A stretch of DNA of 64,000 bases from Reticulitermes lucifugus. Its lineage: Eukaryota > Arthropoda > Insecta > Blattodea > Rhinotermitidae. How positions within the stretch are numbered: the first letter of the stretch is position 1; each line of letters begins with the position of its first letter. The notes beneath the pieces are model-generated. The model made no database searches, was not told the origin of the DNA, and saw only the letters and a program-made list of their open reading frames with translations. Location of the stretch: contig JAKCWW010000181.1 of assembly GCA_026260175.1 (NCBI GenBank), positions 1 through 64,000 of the forward strand. Direction: 5' to 3'. Shown one piece after another: positions 9,546 to 21,739 of this stretch. The position numbers and the translations under genes were made by a program.

Positions 9546-9679
9546 AAGTGTATGTTAGCAGTCGTGTAGGTACAAGTAGAGTGCAAGTACAGTCGTTGCT
9601 GGGGAGAAGCAGTAAAGTGCCTTCAATGCTTACCCCCTTTATCCATGTGATCAACACCACTTTTGTAGCAACAGTGTAA

Positions 9680-10500
9680 ATTTAGAAGTGGGGAAGAAAT
9701 TAATTAAACACATATTTGATAATAATGCACATGATATAAGCGAGCATCTCCATACTATTTGGTTCGTGAGCTTAACAGTGTTTCACTCTTCTGCTACAGT
9801 TTTATATTTATATTAGACACAGGACTGTCAGCCGATTAATATTTTCATCAATCAATTATTTGTCAGTAATCTACAATTTACCTATTCGGTAAATGAACCA
9901 ATCAGTACCCACGCGTAACAGAAACAATAGTAATTATTTGTTTAATGAAAGTTTATGTCGTACCAATTTCATTAGTTACAGGCCGTATGTGATGGTCATT
10001 GTACTGTGAGGTGTGTTTAGTGGTCACACCGTTTCAGGTGTTTCTTCTGCTCTCGTATTGACATGATTGCTGAAACATCTTATTTAGCGAAAAGTATGCG
10101 GGTTCGACTCCAGATATATCCATTAATTAAGAAAGGAAACTGTAAAAATATATTCCCGTACAGAGATTGCCCATCATCTGAATATGCGAGTGTAGCCATC
10201 TCCCAAAATGTCGCTCATGTTGAATGCTATTTACACAACAACACAAGTGTCTCATAAAATTTCGCTGTAACTAATATATTGAATCAAATGTGTGCATGAA
10301 ATTTGAAGAATACTGCTAAAGCAGTTTGTTTTGGAGGGGCCCATAGACCGAAATTGTTTGGTAAGGCTGTGGATGCGAAACAGGTATTTAGGTATTTAGA
10401 TTACAACTGGGAATGCTTTCCTGGAAGACTGATGAAACAGCATTTTAAGGCTTCGTATTTAAGATTCACTCAAATATTCATTCATCCACCTATTTTGATT
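9680..10500. other. Non-coding stretch
   Basis: AT-rich sequence with no convincing ORF or repeat. Confidence 0.4.
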
Positions 10501-10507
10501 CGTTCAT

Positions 10508-10533
10508 TCCTTCTTTCTTTCTTTCTTTCTTTA
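10508..10533 (+). repeat. (TTTC)n microsatellite
   Basis: About six TTTC/CTTT units. Confidence 0.9.
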
Positions 10534-10814
10534 TTTCGTTCGTGCGTTCAAGGTTTGCCCTTTGTAAATCTCAGTTACGCAGTGTCGAATAGTGGGACAT
10601 GGAAAGGATGTGAAAGGAAGCTTTTATGGCCCGTATAATTACATTGTTCGAAATAGAGGAAGTTTCTAATGCCTTGGAAATTTTATCCACATCTTAGTCA
10701 TCGTGTTCTTTTCTTTGTAGAAGATAAGTATAAATTTTCTTCAGTTTTTTGCAGGTAATAAACATAACAGCAAACGTTTAATGTCGTCTAAGGTAGAAAT
10801 AATAGTAGTAGGGG

Positions 10815-10846
<32 letters not shown>

Positions 10847-10866
10847 ATAATAATAATAATAATAAT
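10815..10866 (+). repeat. Compound (TAC)n-(AAT)n microsatellite
   Basis: About ten TAC units pass directly into about seven AAT units, a compound trinucleotide array that differs by a single base change per unit. Confidence 0.95.
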
Positions 10867-10879
10867 TAATATTAATAAT

Positions 10880-11750
10880 TTATAAACTTCTGTTTATTCC
10901 CTTCATTGCCAGTTAGAAGCAGGAGACTGCTATTTGTATCTCAACCTGAGATTTTAAAATCTGAGCTTCCTACTCTAAGCAAGAAATGTATTCTGCCTAA
11001 AGAAGTGTTTTCCATTTGGGAACCAATTCGTCAGAAAGTGTGCTAACGTCATAACTGACCACGGGCGTATACATGAATCTACATCGAAGTTTTGTTAACT
11101 CGTATTTTATGTCAGGGTGTAAATTGTGTTTCTTTTGTAAAGCTAATGCCACTTATCCTTTACCCAGTTTTGAAGATCACAAATAACGTCGAAGTACCTG
11201 ACGTAATTTTGCTTACTAAATAATGGAGTGAGACGTGATTCGGTTATTAGCAGATTACTGCACAACCGTGATGTTATTTAACAAACGCAAGTAAGCAATT
11301 TCTTATTACGGTGTCATAATAAATTATTCCTAAGTTCCATCCGCTGGAGTAACGACACCAAGTTTTGATGTTTGCAGTAAGTTAAGTTGTTCTAGTTAAT
11401 AGCAGCCGACTGCTTAGGGGAGCAGAGCTTAAATTCCAGGGGATTTGAGCCTGCTTTTATGTAAAGCAACCTTCTGTCTTCGTATGTATCCCGACTTGAA
11501 GCAAACTATTTTAAAGGTAAATGAAGGCATTAGACAACGCAGCGGTACACATTATTAACGGAATGGTTCTTCTGCCTTATCTTACACACCAGCAAGTCGA
11601 GCTACAAGTACAGAGGTTCTGAAGATGATTACGCATGGTAGAGTAGCTCCTTATTTCCATTTCTGATCGTCATCAAGTAGTTGCGGTCTTGTCTTAAGCA
11701 TATGGATACCGGTTTCAAGACATCCAGAGTTGAGACACTGTTAGTGTTTA
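10880..11750. other. Non-coding stretch
   Basis: No gene or known repeat is recognised. Confidence 0.4.
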
Positions 11751-11754
11751 TATT

Positions 11755-11985
11755 TATGCGAGGTTCGAATCCCGGGACGGATAAGATATTTTCTAAAAAA
11801 ACCGTTCAGCCCGGCTCTGGGGCCCACCCAGCGTCATATTCAATGAGTGCCGGGGTTATTTCTCCGGGGTAAAGCGGCCGGGGCGTGATGTTAACCACTC
11901 ACCCTCACCTAGTACCGAGGTTAAGAATGTGTACAGCTATTTCTCTGCTTTCTCTATATGCCTTTATAGCATGGAGAGGGACAAC
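11755..11985 (+). mobile_element. tRNA-derived SINE, family A (5' part degraded)
   Basis: A good B box, ggttcgaatcc, lies at 11762-11772, followed by the family body (cggctctggggcccaccca, aaagcggccggggcg, accgaggttaag) in the same order as the 8.5-kb copy. The A-box region is not recognisable, so the head is truncated or diverged. Confidence 0.75.
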
Positions 11986-11989
11986 TTTA

Positions 11990-13080
11990 CGTTTATTTCT
12001 ATATAACTCATTCATTTACACTCTGTTTATACACTGTGTTATTTTCAGATTTCATATCAATCTGTGACATTATTTATTCAAATGTGACGTGACTGAAAGT
12101 GTGTGATTAGTCAATTGAGACGTACGGGGAACGCAAGGATTGTCACTTGTTTTCAAAGTACCATAACACGAAGCACTAAAGTAGCGTGTCAAGTGATTTA
12201 CTCATCATATCTCTCCCTCAAATGGTTCAGATTTTATACCCTGCCCATGAAAATCCGTGCTAGTAACCTCTGAAATCATGAAGCATTCTGTTTGCCATTT
12301 TTCCGAAGATTATTTCATGAAATTGTGTCGGCATGTGTCTACGCGACGGAGTTTCAATACGTGCATTCAGCGAAAAGTGAGTGTCTAGGACGTAAATAAA
12401 TTTTCTGTGACCAAATCATTGTGGAATGAGATACATGCTTTAATGCAAAAAAATATTGTAGTGCCTGTATGAATTTCAGATTCTATTTTCCTGTTTGTGG
12501 TTAAATGCGTACGCATTGGAAGCCCATGATATAAATGTGCTCACCAAATGATGGAAAATATAAATGTTACGTTGTTAGCGGTAGCGGTTTGGTAGGCTGG
12601 TACAAAAATGAAACTTAACTGAGCTTCGTATACAATGTACACGGTTAACAGATAGCTTTATGCTGATAATCAGTATAAAGGAAGCGTATTTTAAACTTTT
12701 CTGATCTGTTTTACAAAGTCTTAACAAATAACGTTTGCCGAAGTCATGCTCACAAATCGGTGATTGAAGGTCGCTTAAACACAAGAGCTCAGCTATTTTA
12801 TAGAGCTAATATGTATAACATGTATTTCGTTGCAGTTACAAAATACATGTCGATCCTGTAACGTACTAATTGTGTGCGTGTAACAGCACCGTTTTGTGTA
12901 GTAAGTTTTCGTATAAGCAAATTTTGTTGATACGAAGAGGCCGCGAGTTTTATCGCTATGCATTTGAGCATATAGAAAGTACTCGTGTATGTCCTTACAG
13001 TTGTCTTACGTATTTCGAAAATGTATTTATTTTTTTAATAATAAAAATATTATGGAACCAGAAGAGGACTTTAAAAACAG
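11990..13080. other. Non-coding stretch
   Basis: AT-rich sequence with only short random ORFs. Confidence 0.4.
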
Positions 13081-13084
13081 TGTG

Positions 13085-13124
13085 TTGTTTGTATAAGTTA
13101 CGGAGATGTAACTTATACAAACAA
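13085..13124. repeat. Perfect 17-bp stem hairpin, 6-base loop
   Basis: The arm 13085-13101 (ttgtttgtataagttac) pairs perfectly with 13108-13124 around the loop ggagat. It could be a foldback relic or a transcribed hairpin; the arms are too short for a typical pre-miRNA. Confidence 0.85.
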
Positions 13125-13139
13125 ATGTTTTCCTCTTCA

Positions 13140-13885
13140 AGTCGTCTACGAACATAAGCAGAGAGTGGGACTAATTAACTAAGTTGTTTTGTTATAAAAC
13201 ATCCACTTCTCTCTGGCCTTTGGCAATGCGTAACTAGGCAACGAGTCTGAAAGACGCGCTCGGAGTGTGCCCTGTATAAATATAATTTTCTGTAACACTA
13301 ACACTAGAAGTCTAAGTTTCCCCATATAAGAAACTCGCTTAATTTATGGACGGCTTTAATCATGCAAAACACATTGAAAGCAGATATAAATTTGTGGGCA
13401 ATATCGGTAGGTGTTTGACATCTAAAACACAACATACTTAATGACAGGTACTACGAATATAGTAACATTTTTAAATTAAATCGTATTTTATTAAGCACAC
13501 GTCTGAGAAATAGTAGTGTTTATGTCAGATATATCGGCTTGTGTTCGATCTGCAGATGTGTGTTTGGTTATTTATTGTGCTGAGGAGTTTAATGAGGTAT
13601 ATGACACAGTTGTGCAGCTTTCAGAGATTGGAACTTGGTTGAACTGATGAAAGTTTCAACTTTAGAACTGGTTGCACATATTATAAAATATAATTTGTAA
13701 TATTAAATTGTGTCTTACAGGAATTAACTTATTCATTGCCCTACATTTTCGTGAATACCTGTTAATAAACTTATCGTTTAAGTCACAATTTTTCTTTCTT
13801 GACGATTGCTGATGCATTCCTATAAATTGGAAAGTTAAACTCATTTGGTCACTTGTGAATTTTATGTTTCTCATAACGTGCATAT
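13140..13885. other. Non-coding stretch
   Basis: AT-rich sequence. Nothing is recognised. Confidence 0.4.
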
Positions 13886-13890
13886 TCTTA

Positions 13891-13978
13891 CAATTAGTAC
13901 ATCAACCAACAATTGCACTTAATAAAATTTTAAGCTTAAAATCTTATTAAGTGCATTTGTTGGTTGATGTATTAATTG
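13891..13978. repeat. 88-bp near-perfect palindrome with no spacer
   Basis: The 44 bases at 13891-13934 are the reverse complement of 13935-13978 with only three mismatched pairs (offsets 7, 23 and 36 from the outer ends). The centre is the AAGCTT at 13932-13937. There is no loop beyond what steric strain would force. The outer ends read caattagtacatcaacc on one side and its complement on the other. It may be a MITE or foldback element, or the product of a hairpin-templated duplication. Confidence 0.9.
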
Positions 13979-13984
13979 ATCTGA

Positions 13985-15095
13985 CCATGTATTACAGATA
14001 GAGTAATATTGTGGTGCTTTGAATTGTCATATCATTTACTTTTGGGGGAACTTGCTTCTTTCTTTTTCACGGTAGTATGGAGGTGACAACTCCCCGGAAA
14101 CTTCGGTAATTACATACAAAACTAAATGGTATGGTAACTCAGAAGCCTGCTGTTTTAAATTTTACCGCCGTGTATACCTTAAATGTTAAAGCCTCGTGGT
14201 TACTGTATGTACCGCCGGTCGTTTGACACTAAATGCTTGATTTTCTTTCCATACAGTGCTGTTTTGCGTTTCATATGTTGCAACGCAATAACAAGCTATT
14301 TTTTCCGTATACAACATTTACCAATTGGTCTTTCTAAGGGAAGCACATCGGGTTCTCTGTGAAGTACGAACAGAATATATATAATGTATATTTAGTTTAG
14401 TGTTATATCTATACATATAACGTAGATTTACGGATATTTTAATGTTCTGAACGTTAAGTATCATACAAACACAAAGATTACCAGTAATGTTAAAACAAAA
14501 CCTGTGGCAAACCTCAAATGCGGTGACGAAGGTTTGGAGAGTTTCTTTGTTAATTCGGATTTCATTACTTCTTGATCCAGTTTGTTTATGAATAACTTTT
14601 GTTGTGTTCATTTAAAAGAAAGATAGGGCTCCGGAAGATCTCTAGCAAGCTTACTATACGCGGTGAGTCCTTTTTCTGTCTGACGTGTAGGCGGTAAGGT
14701 TTCTGAGGGATGTGATCTTGACCACAAGCACTGTTTTGCATGCGTTTCTCCTCGGAGGTCTAATAAAACTTTTAACACTGTCCCTGTGCGTCTCTGCTGG
14801 ATATGTTGCGGAAACGGTCCTGTTTATACATGGCGTTCTGAGGTATCTGGCGCATGAAGTTTGCCCTGTGGCTTTTAGTGTGAGAACGTTAGTTGTGGTT
14901 ACGTTATTCGTAAGGTTTACGAAGAGGTTTGGACGGATGTAGGGTAACGTGAGTATTCCAGTGAACATAAAAACCAGTAGTTAGGTAACAGTGTTCATTA
15001 GCCCGTGAGTTACTGCTTTGTTAAAAATGTGACACAGAGTGGGAGGTGTCAACTAGGTCTATTTCACTCCTGATAGGCATTATTGGCGTGGTTTT
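13985..15095. other. Mostly non-coding; open frames on both strands near 14.65-14.97 kb
   Basis: At 14654-14968 the minus strand is open for 104 codons from an ATG. The plus strand is also open over 14712-14942, but starts at GTG; its translation is hydrophobic. Neither product is recognised. Overlapping opposite-strand frames in slightly GC-richer DNA are commonly chance or old repeat. Confidence 0.3.
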
Positions 15096-15101
15096 GTGAA
15101 A

Positions 15102-15170
15102 AAGGTAATGAACCCCTAGATTTCTTAAAATGCGGGGAGTGTTTTACTATCTGAGGAACATTTGATGTCT
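15102..15170 (+). mobile_element. Short 3'-end relic of a non-LTR retrotransposon
   Basis: The order ggtaatgaacc, aaaatgcgggga, ctgagga matches the 3' end of the LINE copy at 32.5 kb (end of ORF plus 3' UTR). Only the tail remains. Confidence 0.5.
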
Positions 15171-15203
15171 AAAAAAAGAATTTTGCTTTATAGAGCTACT
15201 TAC

Positions 15204-15378
15204 ATAGACACGGACAGGAATACAGACAGACGGATGGATGGATACATGGCTGGATGTCTGGATGAGTGGTTGGATTGATGGATACATCGATGCATGGAAG
15301 CACGGTAGGGCGGACGGATGGACAGATGGGCAGACAGACAGACAGAAAGATAGATATGTAGAGAGACAAACAGACGGA
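15204..15378 (+). repeat. Degenerate GATG/GACA/GATA tetranucleotide array
   Basis: About 170 bases of imperfect ggatggatg, gacagaca and gatagata units. It is an old, interrupted microsatellite; the long minus-strand ORF across it is a by-product. Confidence 0.85.
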
Positions 15379-15529
15379 GAGATTAAGACAGTGTTATAAT
15401 GATAAATATTGCACATTGCTTCAGTGCTGCCTCCTTTTTTGGGGCATAAATCAGTGTTAACTTGGGTCCTGGAAACGGGGCAACAAATAACTTCAAACTT
15501 CGGCAATATTTATCATTCAGCACGGTGCT

Positions 15530-16175
15530 GAACACGTAAGACTAGAATTAGTACGGACCGCTGTGAGGACTCCAGTCACAGTGTGCTTTTGTTAACGTTC
15601 CAAGGTTACCACACTCAGGATATGAGACAATCAAGCCTTGCGTGCCTCAGCAGGTTTACATCATATTGGATTCAGTTTTGGAGTAGGCGATCGTGGTTTG
15701 AAGGTGACGCTTTATAACTGGATTAGAGTTCCACCACGTGTTCACAGCCGTTAGAGAAGGAGTGTGTGTGGCTTGAAGCAAATTCTGCTTAGAAATTTCT
15801 ATTTTGCATATAATTTTGTGTGTTATCAAACAAGATTTGCGATAGTTAAGAAATTGTACATTTTAATGCCTGCAGAGTGGTTTTACTGCTATTACCTTTC
15901 GTTTCTTGGTCCATTGATAAACATTTCTGTAAATCCTTGTAAAGTTCTGGATGTAAGTAGGGGCGCACGTTAATATCTCGTGAAATACAATTTATTTGGT
16001 CTAACTAATAAAAATGCATTTAACAAAACTGGTAATCAAGCTTAGACAATACACTTGAGTGAGTGATTGAGTCACACGTTGGTTGTCATGGTTACCTGTG
16101 TCATCAAACCCGGCTTGCCATGGTTACCAGTGACTTCACACCAAGGAATGTCGCCATCTCACATTTCTGATATAT
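15530..16175. other. Non-coding stretch
   Basis: A near-duplicate phrase, tggttgtcatggttacc / ttgccatggttacc, occurs at about 16080-16128. Otherwise nothing is recognised. Confidence 0.35.
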
Positions 16176-16319
16176 TCGAGTGGCAAGAGTTGAAATTACT
16201 TGTCTCACATTCGTGAAAAAAAAATTATATTTACAACGATGTGCTTTTCATTTTTGTGTGCGTATTTCCTTCTTACTAAAAAATTATGTAATCGCTCACA
16301 TAATTCATAATCGCCCTGC

Positions 16320-16455
16320 TTACGAAGATTCAGTTCGTATCACAGAAAACACACTGTGCTTCTATTGTAAAGATAAATTAGTTAATGCTGTATGTGGAAA
16401 CAGTCGCTGCTTATTGTATAAATCATTCGAAACACATGAATGGACCAAATGTTAG
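16320..16455 (+). repeat. Probable dispersed repeat with pseudo-coding tail
   Basis: The frame ending at TAG 16453-16455 reads ENTLCFYCKDKLVNAVCGNS and then RCLLYKSFETHEWTKC. From memory, strings of this kind recur in hypothetical proteins from many insect genomes, which indicates a dispersed repeat and not a gene. An 18-base exact match, atcacagaaaacacactg, links 16339-16356 to 23683-23700. Confidence 0.4.
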
Positions 16456-16459
16456 TTGT

Positions 16460-18540
16460 TAGCGTTAAACCTGGTATCAGATATAGATGAACTAACCACT
16501 AGGCGTTAAAGTAAGTTGACGATACATATCGCGTTTTCGTGCGCCGTCCCCGAAATAAGACTTAGTTCCGGGACTAATTTTGTCCCAGATCCTGTCCCCG
16601 TTTTTGTTTTATTTTATCCGATTTATTGATAATGTTCTTTAGACTGGAGACTTTCTTGGAACTAGTTAGTGATTTTTTTGTCTATTGCTGTAATTGTCTT
16701 AGTATTACCGGATAAGCATTTTGCCAAATTAACAGAAGTTTTCGAAAGATTGTGCAGTTTACATATAAGTTAATGTGTTTGTCATTTATGAACTTGTTTC
16801 TCATTCACATACGTTCATATTCAGAGGGCTTGCCTTAAGAGTAGTAGTTAGTTCTTCAAGTGCGCTGTAGGAAAAATGGCTCATTTGTACGAATGATACA
16901 AATATATAGACACACAATATTTACCTGGCATGGCTTTTACTCCATGCTTAGTTTCTGTAAAGGAAGATACACAATTCATACTTGAATAGCCATATTACAG
17001 AGCTGGTTTATGCAATATATCCTTCGTGTTGCAGTTTGATACTTGTAGTGTGTATCGGCCCACATGTAAGAATATCGCTATTCAGATGTTCCTATGACGC
17101 TCATAATCTCTCAGCTAGTCAATAAAGTTCTTGCCTTTTATAGAATCCAAAGATTCATTACCATGTCTAAAATATTCTACCACCGTCCGGTCCAAATTCT
17201 AACACTTTATTTCTCCACGTAAATTAAAAAAAATCAATATTATCCTATCATCTTCCGTCTGTATCAATAAAGTGGCTTCTCTTTTCTGCAGGCTGTCCGA
17301 GACTTCACATTCGTAATCGGTGCTTCATGCAACGCCAGTCTTATGCACTTCCATAAGATTCCTCTAATAAAATTTGATGAAGCTGTTTTATACAGCTTTG
17401 TATATCCTGTTACTCTTTTTCGTATTAGGTCCGGAAGTTGTCTTCGACACCCTGTTCTCTATCATTCTTAATCGAAGTTTCCTCCCATTGCTCTTCAAGA
17501 TCGTATAAAGAAAGCCGATATAAGTGGAGGTAGGCTTACCTGTGTAGTACACACCGCTTTGTGTAAGCTATAAGTGATTTTATTTTGTGCCTTTTAAGCA
17601 GAATTCTCTTACTTTAATGAGGCTGTTTTGGAGTTCTTACGTATGTTGCAATAGTGAAACTCTTCTTGCCTTCTGTAAACACGCTTGATCTTTCGACTTT
17701 ATCACAGTACATTATGGGTTGATCAAGGTAACGCAGAATGTCAAGTACTTGGCAGCTTATTTCTGCCTTCTTGCTGACGTCGTTTAGAGCGGATGGTGGC
17801 ATAAACATATAGACGAATGGAAGGGATGCTGTGTACCTCTTCTCCCTTTGGTTTTCCTTTTTTTGCAGTTCAGTAATTAGTGGGTGGAAAACGAGCGCAT
17901 TATTGACTTAGTACTTGCCATTAGTCGCCAGGAACGAGAAACTCAGACAGACTCTGGTGTTAATTTGGACGAGCAAGGAAGTAGTAAGTTCAGGGAAACA
18001 GAATTAGTATAATTAACCCTATCTACTCTACCGTCTTGAAATAAAGAAAAAGAAATGAAGAAAAAAGGGTTCAGTCTTTTAATTAAAATTTTGAATTCGG
18101 TATGACATGAGTTCAACTTCCTAGCATTCGTCATTACTTTTAAACTCTACTTCTCTTTTCTTTTATTTCTCATTTCTTGTCATCACTTGTCCTTATGTTT
18201 CGTTTTACGTGTTTTCTCGGGCTTCATATGAGTCTGTGTATGGTGTTCTTTGAAATGAAATTAATGGAACTCCATTTGAGAATATTAGCCTTTCGAAATA
18301 TGAATTTATTTCAAACAACACAGACAAACAAATTCCTATCTCAAAGCAAACACACTGTTTTTCTACTACCAACATCAACTGGTTAATTCCTGTTGAGGAA
18401 AAATGTCCCTTTTTTATATAATATTCGCACAAAACACACAATTACAATGTGTGGGCAAAACGTCGAGTTCCAGAGCTGAAGTTCTTATAGTGGTATTAAA
18501 GAAGATACAGGCCTTCTAGCACATGACGCCGTGTAGATTA
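16460..18540. other. Long non-coding stretch
   Basis: No gene, SINE box or transposon end is recognised. Short ORFs around 17.6-18.4 kb lack any family resemblance. Confidence 0.4.
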
Positions 18541-18544
18541 ATTG

Positions 18545-18642
18545 TTACCGATGTTTCAGAGAAGCGTGCTGCCACGATCTTCACGTTAGCCTCGAGAAGG
18601 TCTGAAGATGGGGTAGCAAGCTCTGCCTAAACGTCGTTATAT
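18545..18642. mobile_element. Foldback element: two inverted copies of the hairpin motif
   Basis: The left half runs from ccgatgtttcagagaagcg to cgatcttca (18549-18587) and reads on the minus strand. The right half, from tctgaagatgggg to taaacgtcg (18601-18636), reads on the plus strand. The reverse complement of the right half aligns with the left over most of its length. The whole is an imperfect inverted repeat around a spacer of about 14 bases. Confidence 0.6.
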
Positions 18643-18649
18643 CAGTCTT

Positions 18650-19475
18650 CAATCTTCAGTATGTCTATTGTCTAAACTATAAAGCAGGTAGTTCATATTT
18701 GTAACGACTATGATTTGTGTTCTTGGCTTGCTTGCACAGATAACACGTTCAGATACAGTATGTAACACAAATATGTATGGGTGGAGTATTTGTAACACAA
18801 ACATTTCTGACATTCAGATAATATTAAGGAATGTCAAATCATTTATATTTTAAGGCATTCCAATTTATTTCCTTTTAGAGCCAAGGGATGCAACAGAGTT
18901 TATGCACATTCCTTTAGTGTGAACGAAAAAGGACCGAAATGCACGAATTTCGTGTACAAATTTGTCACATCAGAACTTATTATTCTCTTCCAGACATAAA
19001 TTAACTTTGTTTATTGGAGGAATTGTTTGTTACCTCAGAATTCTCAACACAAAGGGTGTACTTTCTGTGTCACAGAAAATCAATACCATCGCTTTTCCAA
19101 GCCAAAGTAAACCAATCGATCTGAGACGTAAGTACTTTCCAGTTCGTCTTCTTTATTTGGTTAGGCATGCAAAACAACTTTAGTCGCTGAATATTTTATG
19201 TCTTGTAGTCTAGTATACATCTAAATTAAGAAACAGTAAAATTATGTTTCCCCCATGTTGCTGTTAAAGTGTCGACGGATTTTTATTAAATTTGACATCA
19301 ACGATCGTCGATATTGTTGCCGTGCCACCAATCTCTGATAAATTAGTGACACCAACGCCATTTAAATTAGAGCCATGGAATTTCAGGTGCTGGTAAACAT
19401 TCAAGAAGTAACCCTATGGCACATTTGTTAATGGGACCTTTTATTATAATTGTAAAGTTAAAGACGAATCTGTGT
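18650..19475. other. Non-coding stretch
   Basis: AT-rich sequence. Nothing is recognised. Confidence 0.4.
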
Positions 19476-19479
19476 GCGC

Positions 19480-19700
19480 CATGAAGGAGTATGGGTAGCG
19501 GCGGTATAGCTCCGGTTATTCTTAACCTCGGCACTGTATAGAGCTGATTAATCAGCATGGCGCCCAGGCCGCTTTTTGCCCGGTGAAAGAGCTCGCGGTG
19601 ACTATTAAATAGGAGGCTGGGTGGACACGAGATTCGACCTGCGCTCTTTAGAGGAGAGAAATATCTTTTGGTCATGCAGGGAATCGAAAGATAATTCCTC
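19480..19700 (-). mobile_element. tRNA-derived SINE, family A (minus strand, rearranged)
   Basis: Plus-strand blocks cttaacctcggc, caggccgctttttgcccgg and aggaggctgggtgg are the family A body in reverse. The segment that normally joins body to head (ggcccagagccgg-like) is missing. A B-box relic, gggaatcgaa, is visible near 19679-19688. The copy therefore carries an internal deletion. Confidence 0.65.
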
Positions 19701-19704
19701 GGTT

Positions 19705-21525
19705 TTCCAGCCCAGGTGTCCGGACTTTCTTTTATATAATTTGACAATGAAAAATACAGGCCGGTAAATTGATTTCTGTATTTACTTTTCTCGTTTATTT
19801 GCTTACTTAGTAAGAGAATAGCGAAATTTAGTACACAGGGACTTAACAGAATGTCCTACAATACTAGTGTTTTACGATTGATGCTTTTGAGGCTTTTATT
19901 GTACTAGTCACATGCACGTCATGCGACGAGCTGCATTAATATTCGCGCACCACCCCACGGCCTCTCATTATATTTATCAGTTCATGATGATTTATTAACT
20001 CATTGCGTTAATGGTTATTCAGCTATTATTGAATTTTAAACAAAACTGAAGACCATTATTTTAATTGACACAAATCTCATAACAAATTACATTTCACTTT
20101 AGTTTTTATTACGCACACAATACGTGAGCTAAAATATGTATCCTTGTCAGGCCAACAGCTTTAAGTCGACCATGATCTTTTTTTGTATCTAAGTAACGTG
20201 CTCCGCTTGCCGTCATTCTTGATGAGCCACACCCGGTAGCCACGGAAACGTGCTCGATGCTCAACTTTTTCTTCTTCCTTAGCGCGTGTCTCACAGAAAA
20301 CATAACTGGTCACCCGTTACGTGACTGGAATATTCGCACATTAGTCCATAACTTCTTTCATCCCGTCGTTTCTTTATTCCTAGAGCCAAACAAGCGTTAA
20401 TTTTATATACTGGAGTGATGCCACCTGTTTGTGTTATATGTTCGATGCTCCATTGTTTCTTCTGCCTCAGCGTGTCCCTTCCTAAGACCACAGGAAGAAA
20501 AGATAGTCACGGAAACCAGAGTATGACTTACATAGTGTGAGTCATGTGATGTGTGTATATATATATATATATATAGGCCTATACATGCGTACATAGGGGG
20601 GATTATCATACATAGGCCGTTTCTTGCTGTTAGACTTGTCTTGATTACGTAAATGTTTGAAGGAAGGGAACACCATTCTAGTATCGGAATTTTACGTGGC
20701 AATGTATCAGAACATGGCTCTTGAGTATTATAGAAACAGCCTTTGTTACCTTACGTAATATTTTACGTATGATACAGCAACTATTCCACATTTGAGAAGA
20801 GATGCATAAACCTTTTTTACTTCATAACGTATAGGACGGTGATTTTACTAATTTCTGAATAATGTATGAAAAATATTTCAGGCTTGTGTGATGATTATTA
20901 CCAAAATTTCCCCATACCGTCATTTCCAAACGTAAATTGCATTGTGTCCTTCCCTTTTAACTTGTGACTGCAAAGGTCGAAGTGGTTTCCTTTGACAAAG
21001 TTTCTGTAAGGTTGCTGTGTGTCACCGACCAGCACAGCACCGAAGGTTAATTGTCTAGCTTAAACTCCAGTAATTATACAAGCTAGGTCATTATCGAAGC
21101 TGTGGCCCCTGCAAAACATGGATATGAGGAAGTTTCACAAAGGTCTTTAGAAAACACGTATAACATAATGAACGTCACATATTTCACTTTATGGATATTT
21201 ATACATACCCTCTTTGTAGTTTTTATCCATTAATACCACGTTACGAAGTTATGAATATTATTTCAAACGAACAAGTTCTTTACTAACCAGACGCTTCCCT
21301 AGCCCTTTAAATCCTAATAATGAACCGTGTAGTTCACAAGCATTATTATCTACGGCCCTGAATGTATTCACTACTCTATAGTAAATAAACAATCTTATTG
21401 TATAATCTGTAAATCTCAAGCGACTGCATGTTGCTTTTCAAGAAGAAGACATTCTTTAATTGGCACGGATGCTTGTAATTTTAAAATTTTTAAGTCTTTA
21501 CTTGACTAAACGTCTAATATGTCGT
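19705..21525. other. Non-coding stretch with a (TA)n run
   Basis: A (TA)n microsatellite lies at about 20556-20575. Two related stretches, each with a cgtgctcgatgctc or atgttcgatgctcc phrase followed by aac/ttgtttcttctgcctyagcg, occur at about 20250-20290 and 20440-20475, suggesting a diverged local duplication. No gene is seen. Confidence 0.4.
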
Positions 21526-21534
21526 CTGATGCTA

Positions 21535-21735
21535 TCATTATTATGACTCAGAGAGTTAGTCGCTGGTCTGTCACTGTGGAGACCCGGTTTCAGTCCCAGA
21601 GTAACCCATGTGGGATTTGTGTTAGAAAGAATGGCACTGGGACAGGTTTCTCTTCGATTACTTCGGTTTTCCCTATCATCTTTCCATATATGCAGCTGCT
21701 TATACATCCAGCACCTAAGCAATATAATCTCAGCA
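21535..21735 (+). mobile_element. tRNA-derived SINE, family C
   Basis: An A-box-like tgactcagagag (21544-21555) and a B-box-like ggtttcagtcc (21586-21596) lead into catgtgggatttgtgt, tggcactgggacaggttt and acttcggttttccc. These blocks match the copy at 61.2 kb in order and spacing. The 3' end, ataatctcagcaatt, matches the 3' end of the 31.1-kb copy. Confidence 0.7.
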
Positions 21736-21739
21736 ATTA

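Noticed and set aside
13891-13978. Pre-miRNA gene
   Set aside because: The arms are long enough, but there is no loop and the pairing is too perfect for a typical pre-miRNA; a palindromic element fits better.
14654-14968. 104-aa minus-strand gene or its plus-strand counterpart
   Set aside because: Both strands are open, the plus frame starts at GTG, and neither product resembles a known family.
15147-15506. 119-aa minus-strand protein
   Set aside because: Most of it translates the GATG/GACA repeat array.
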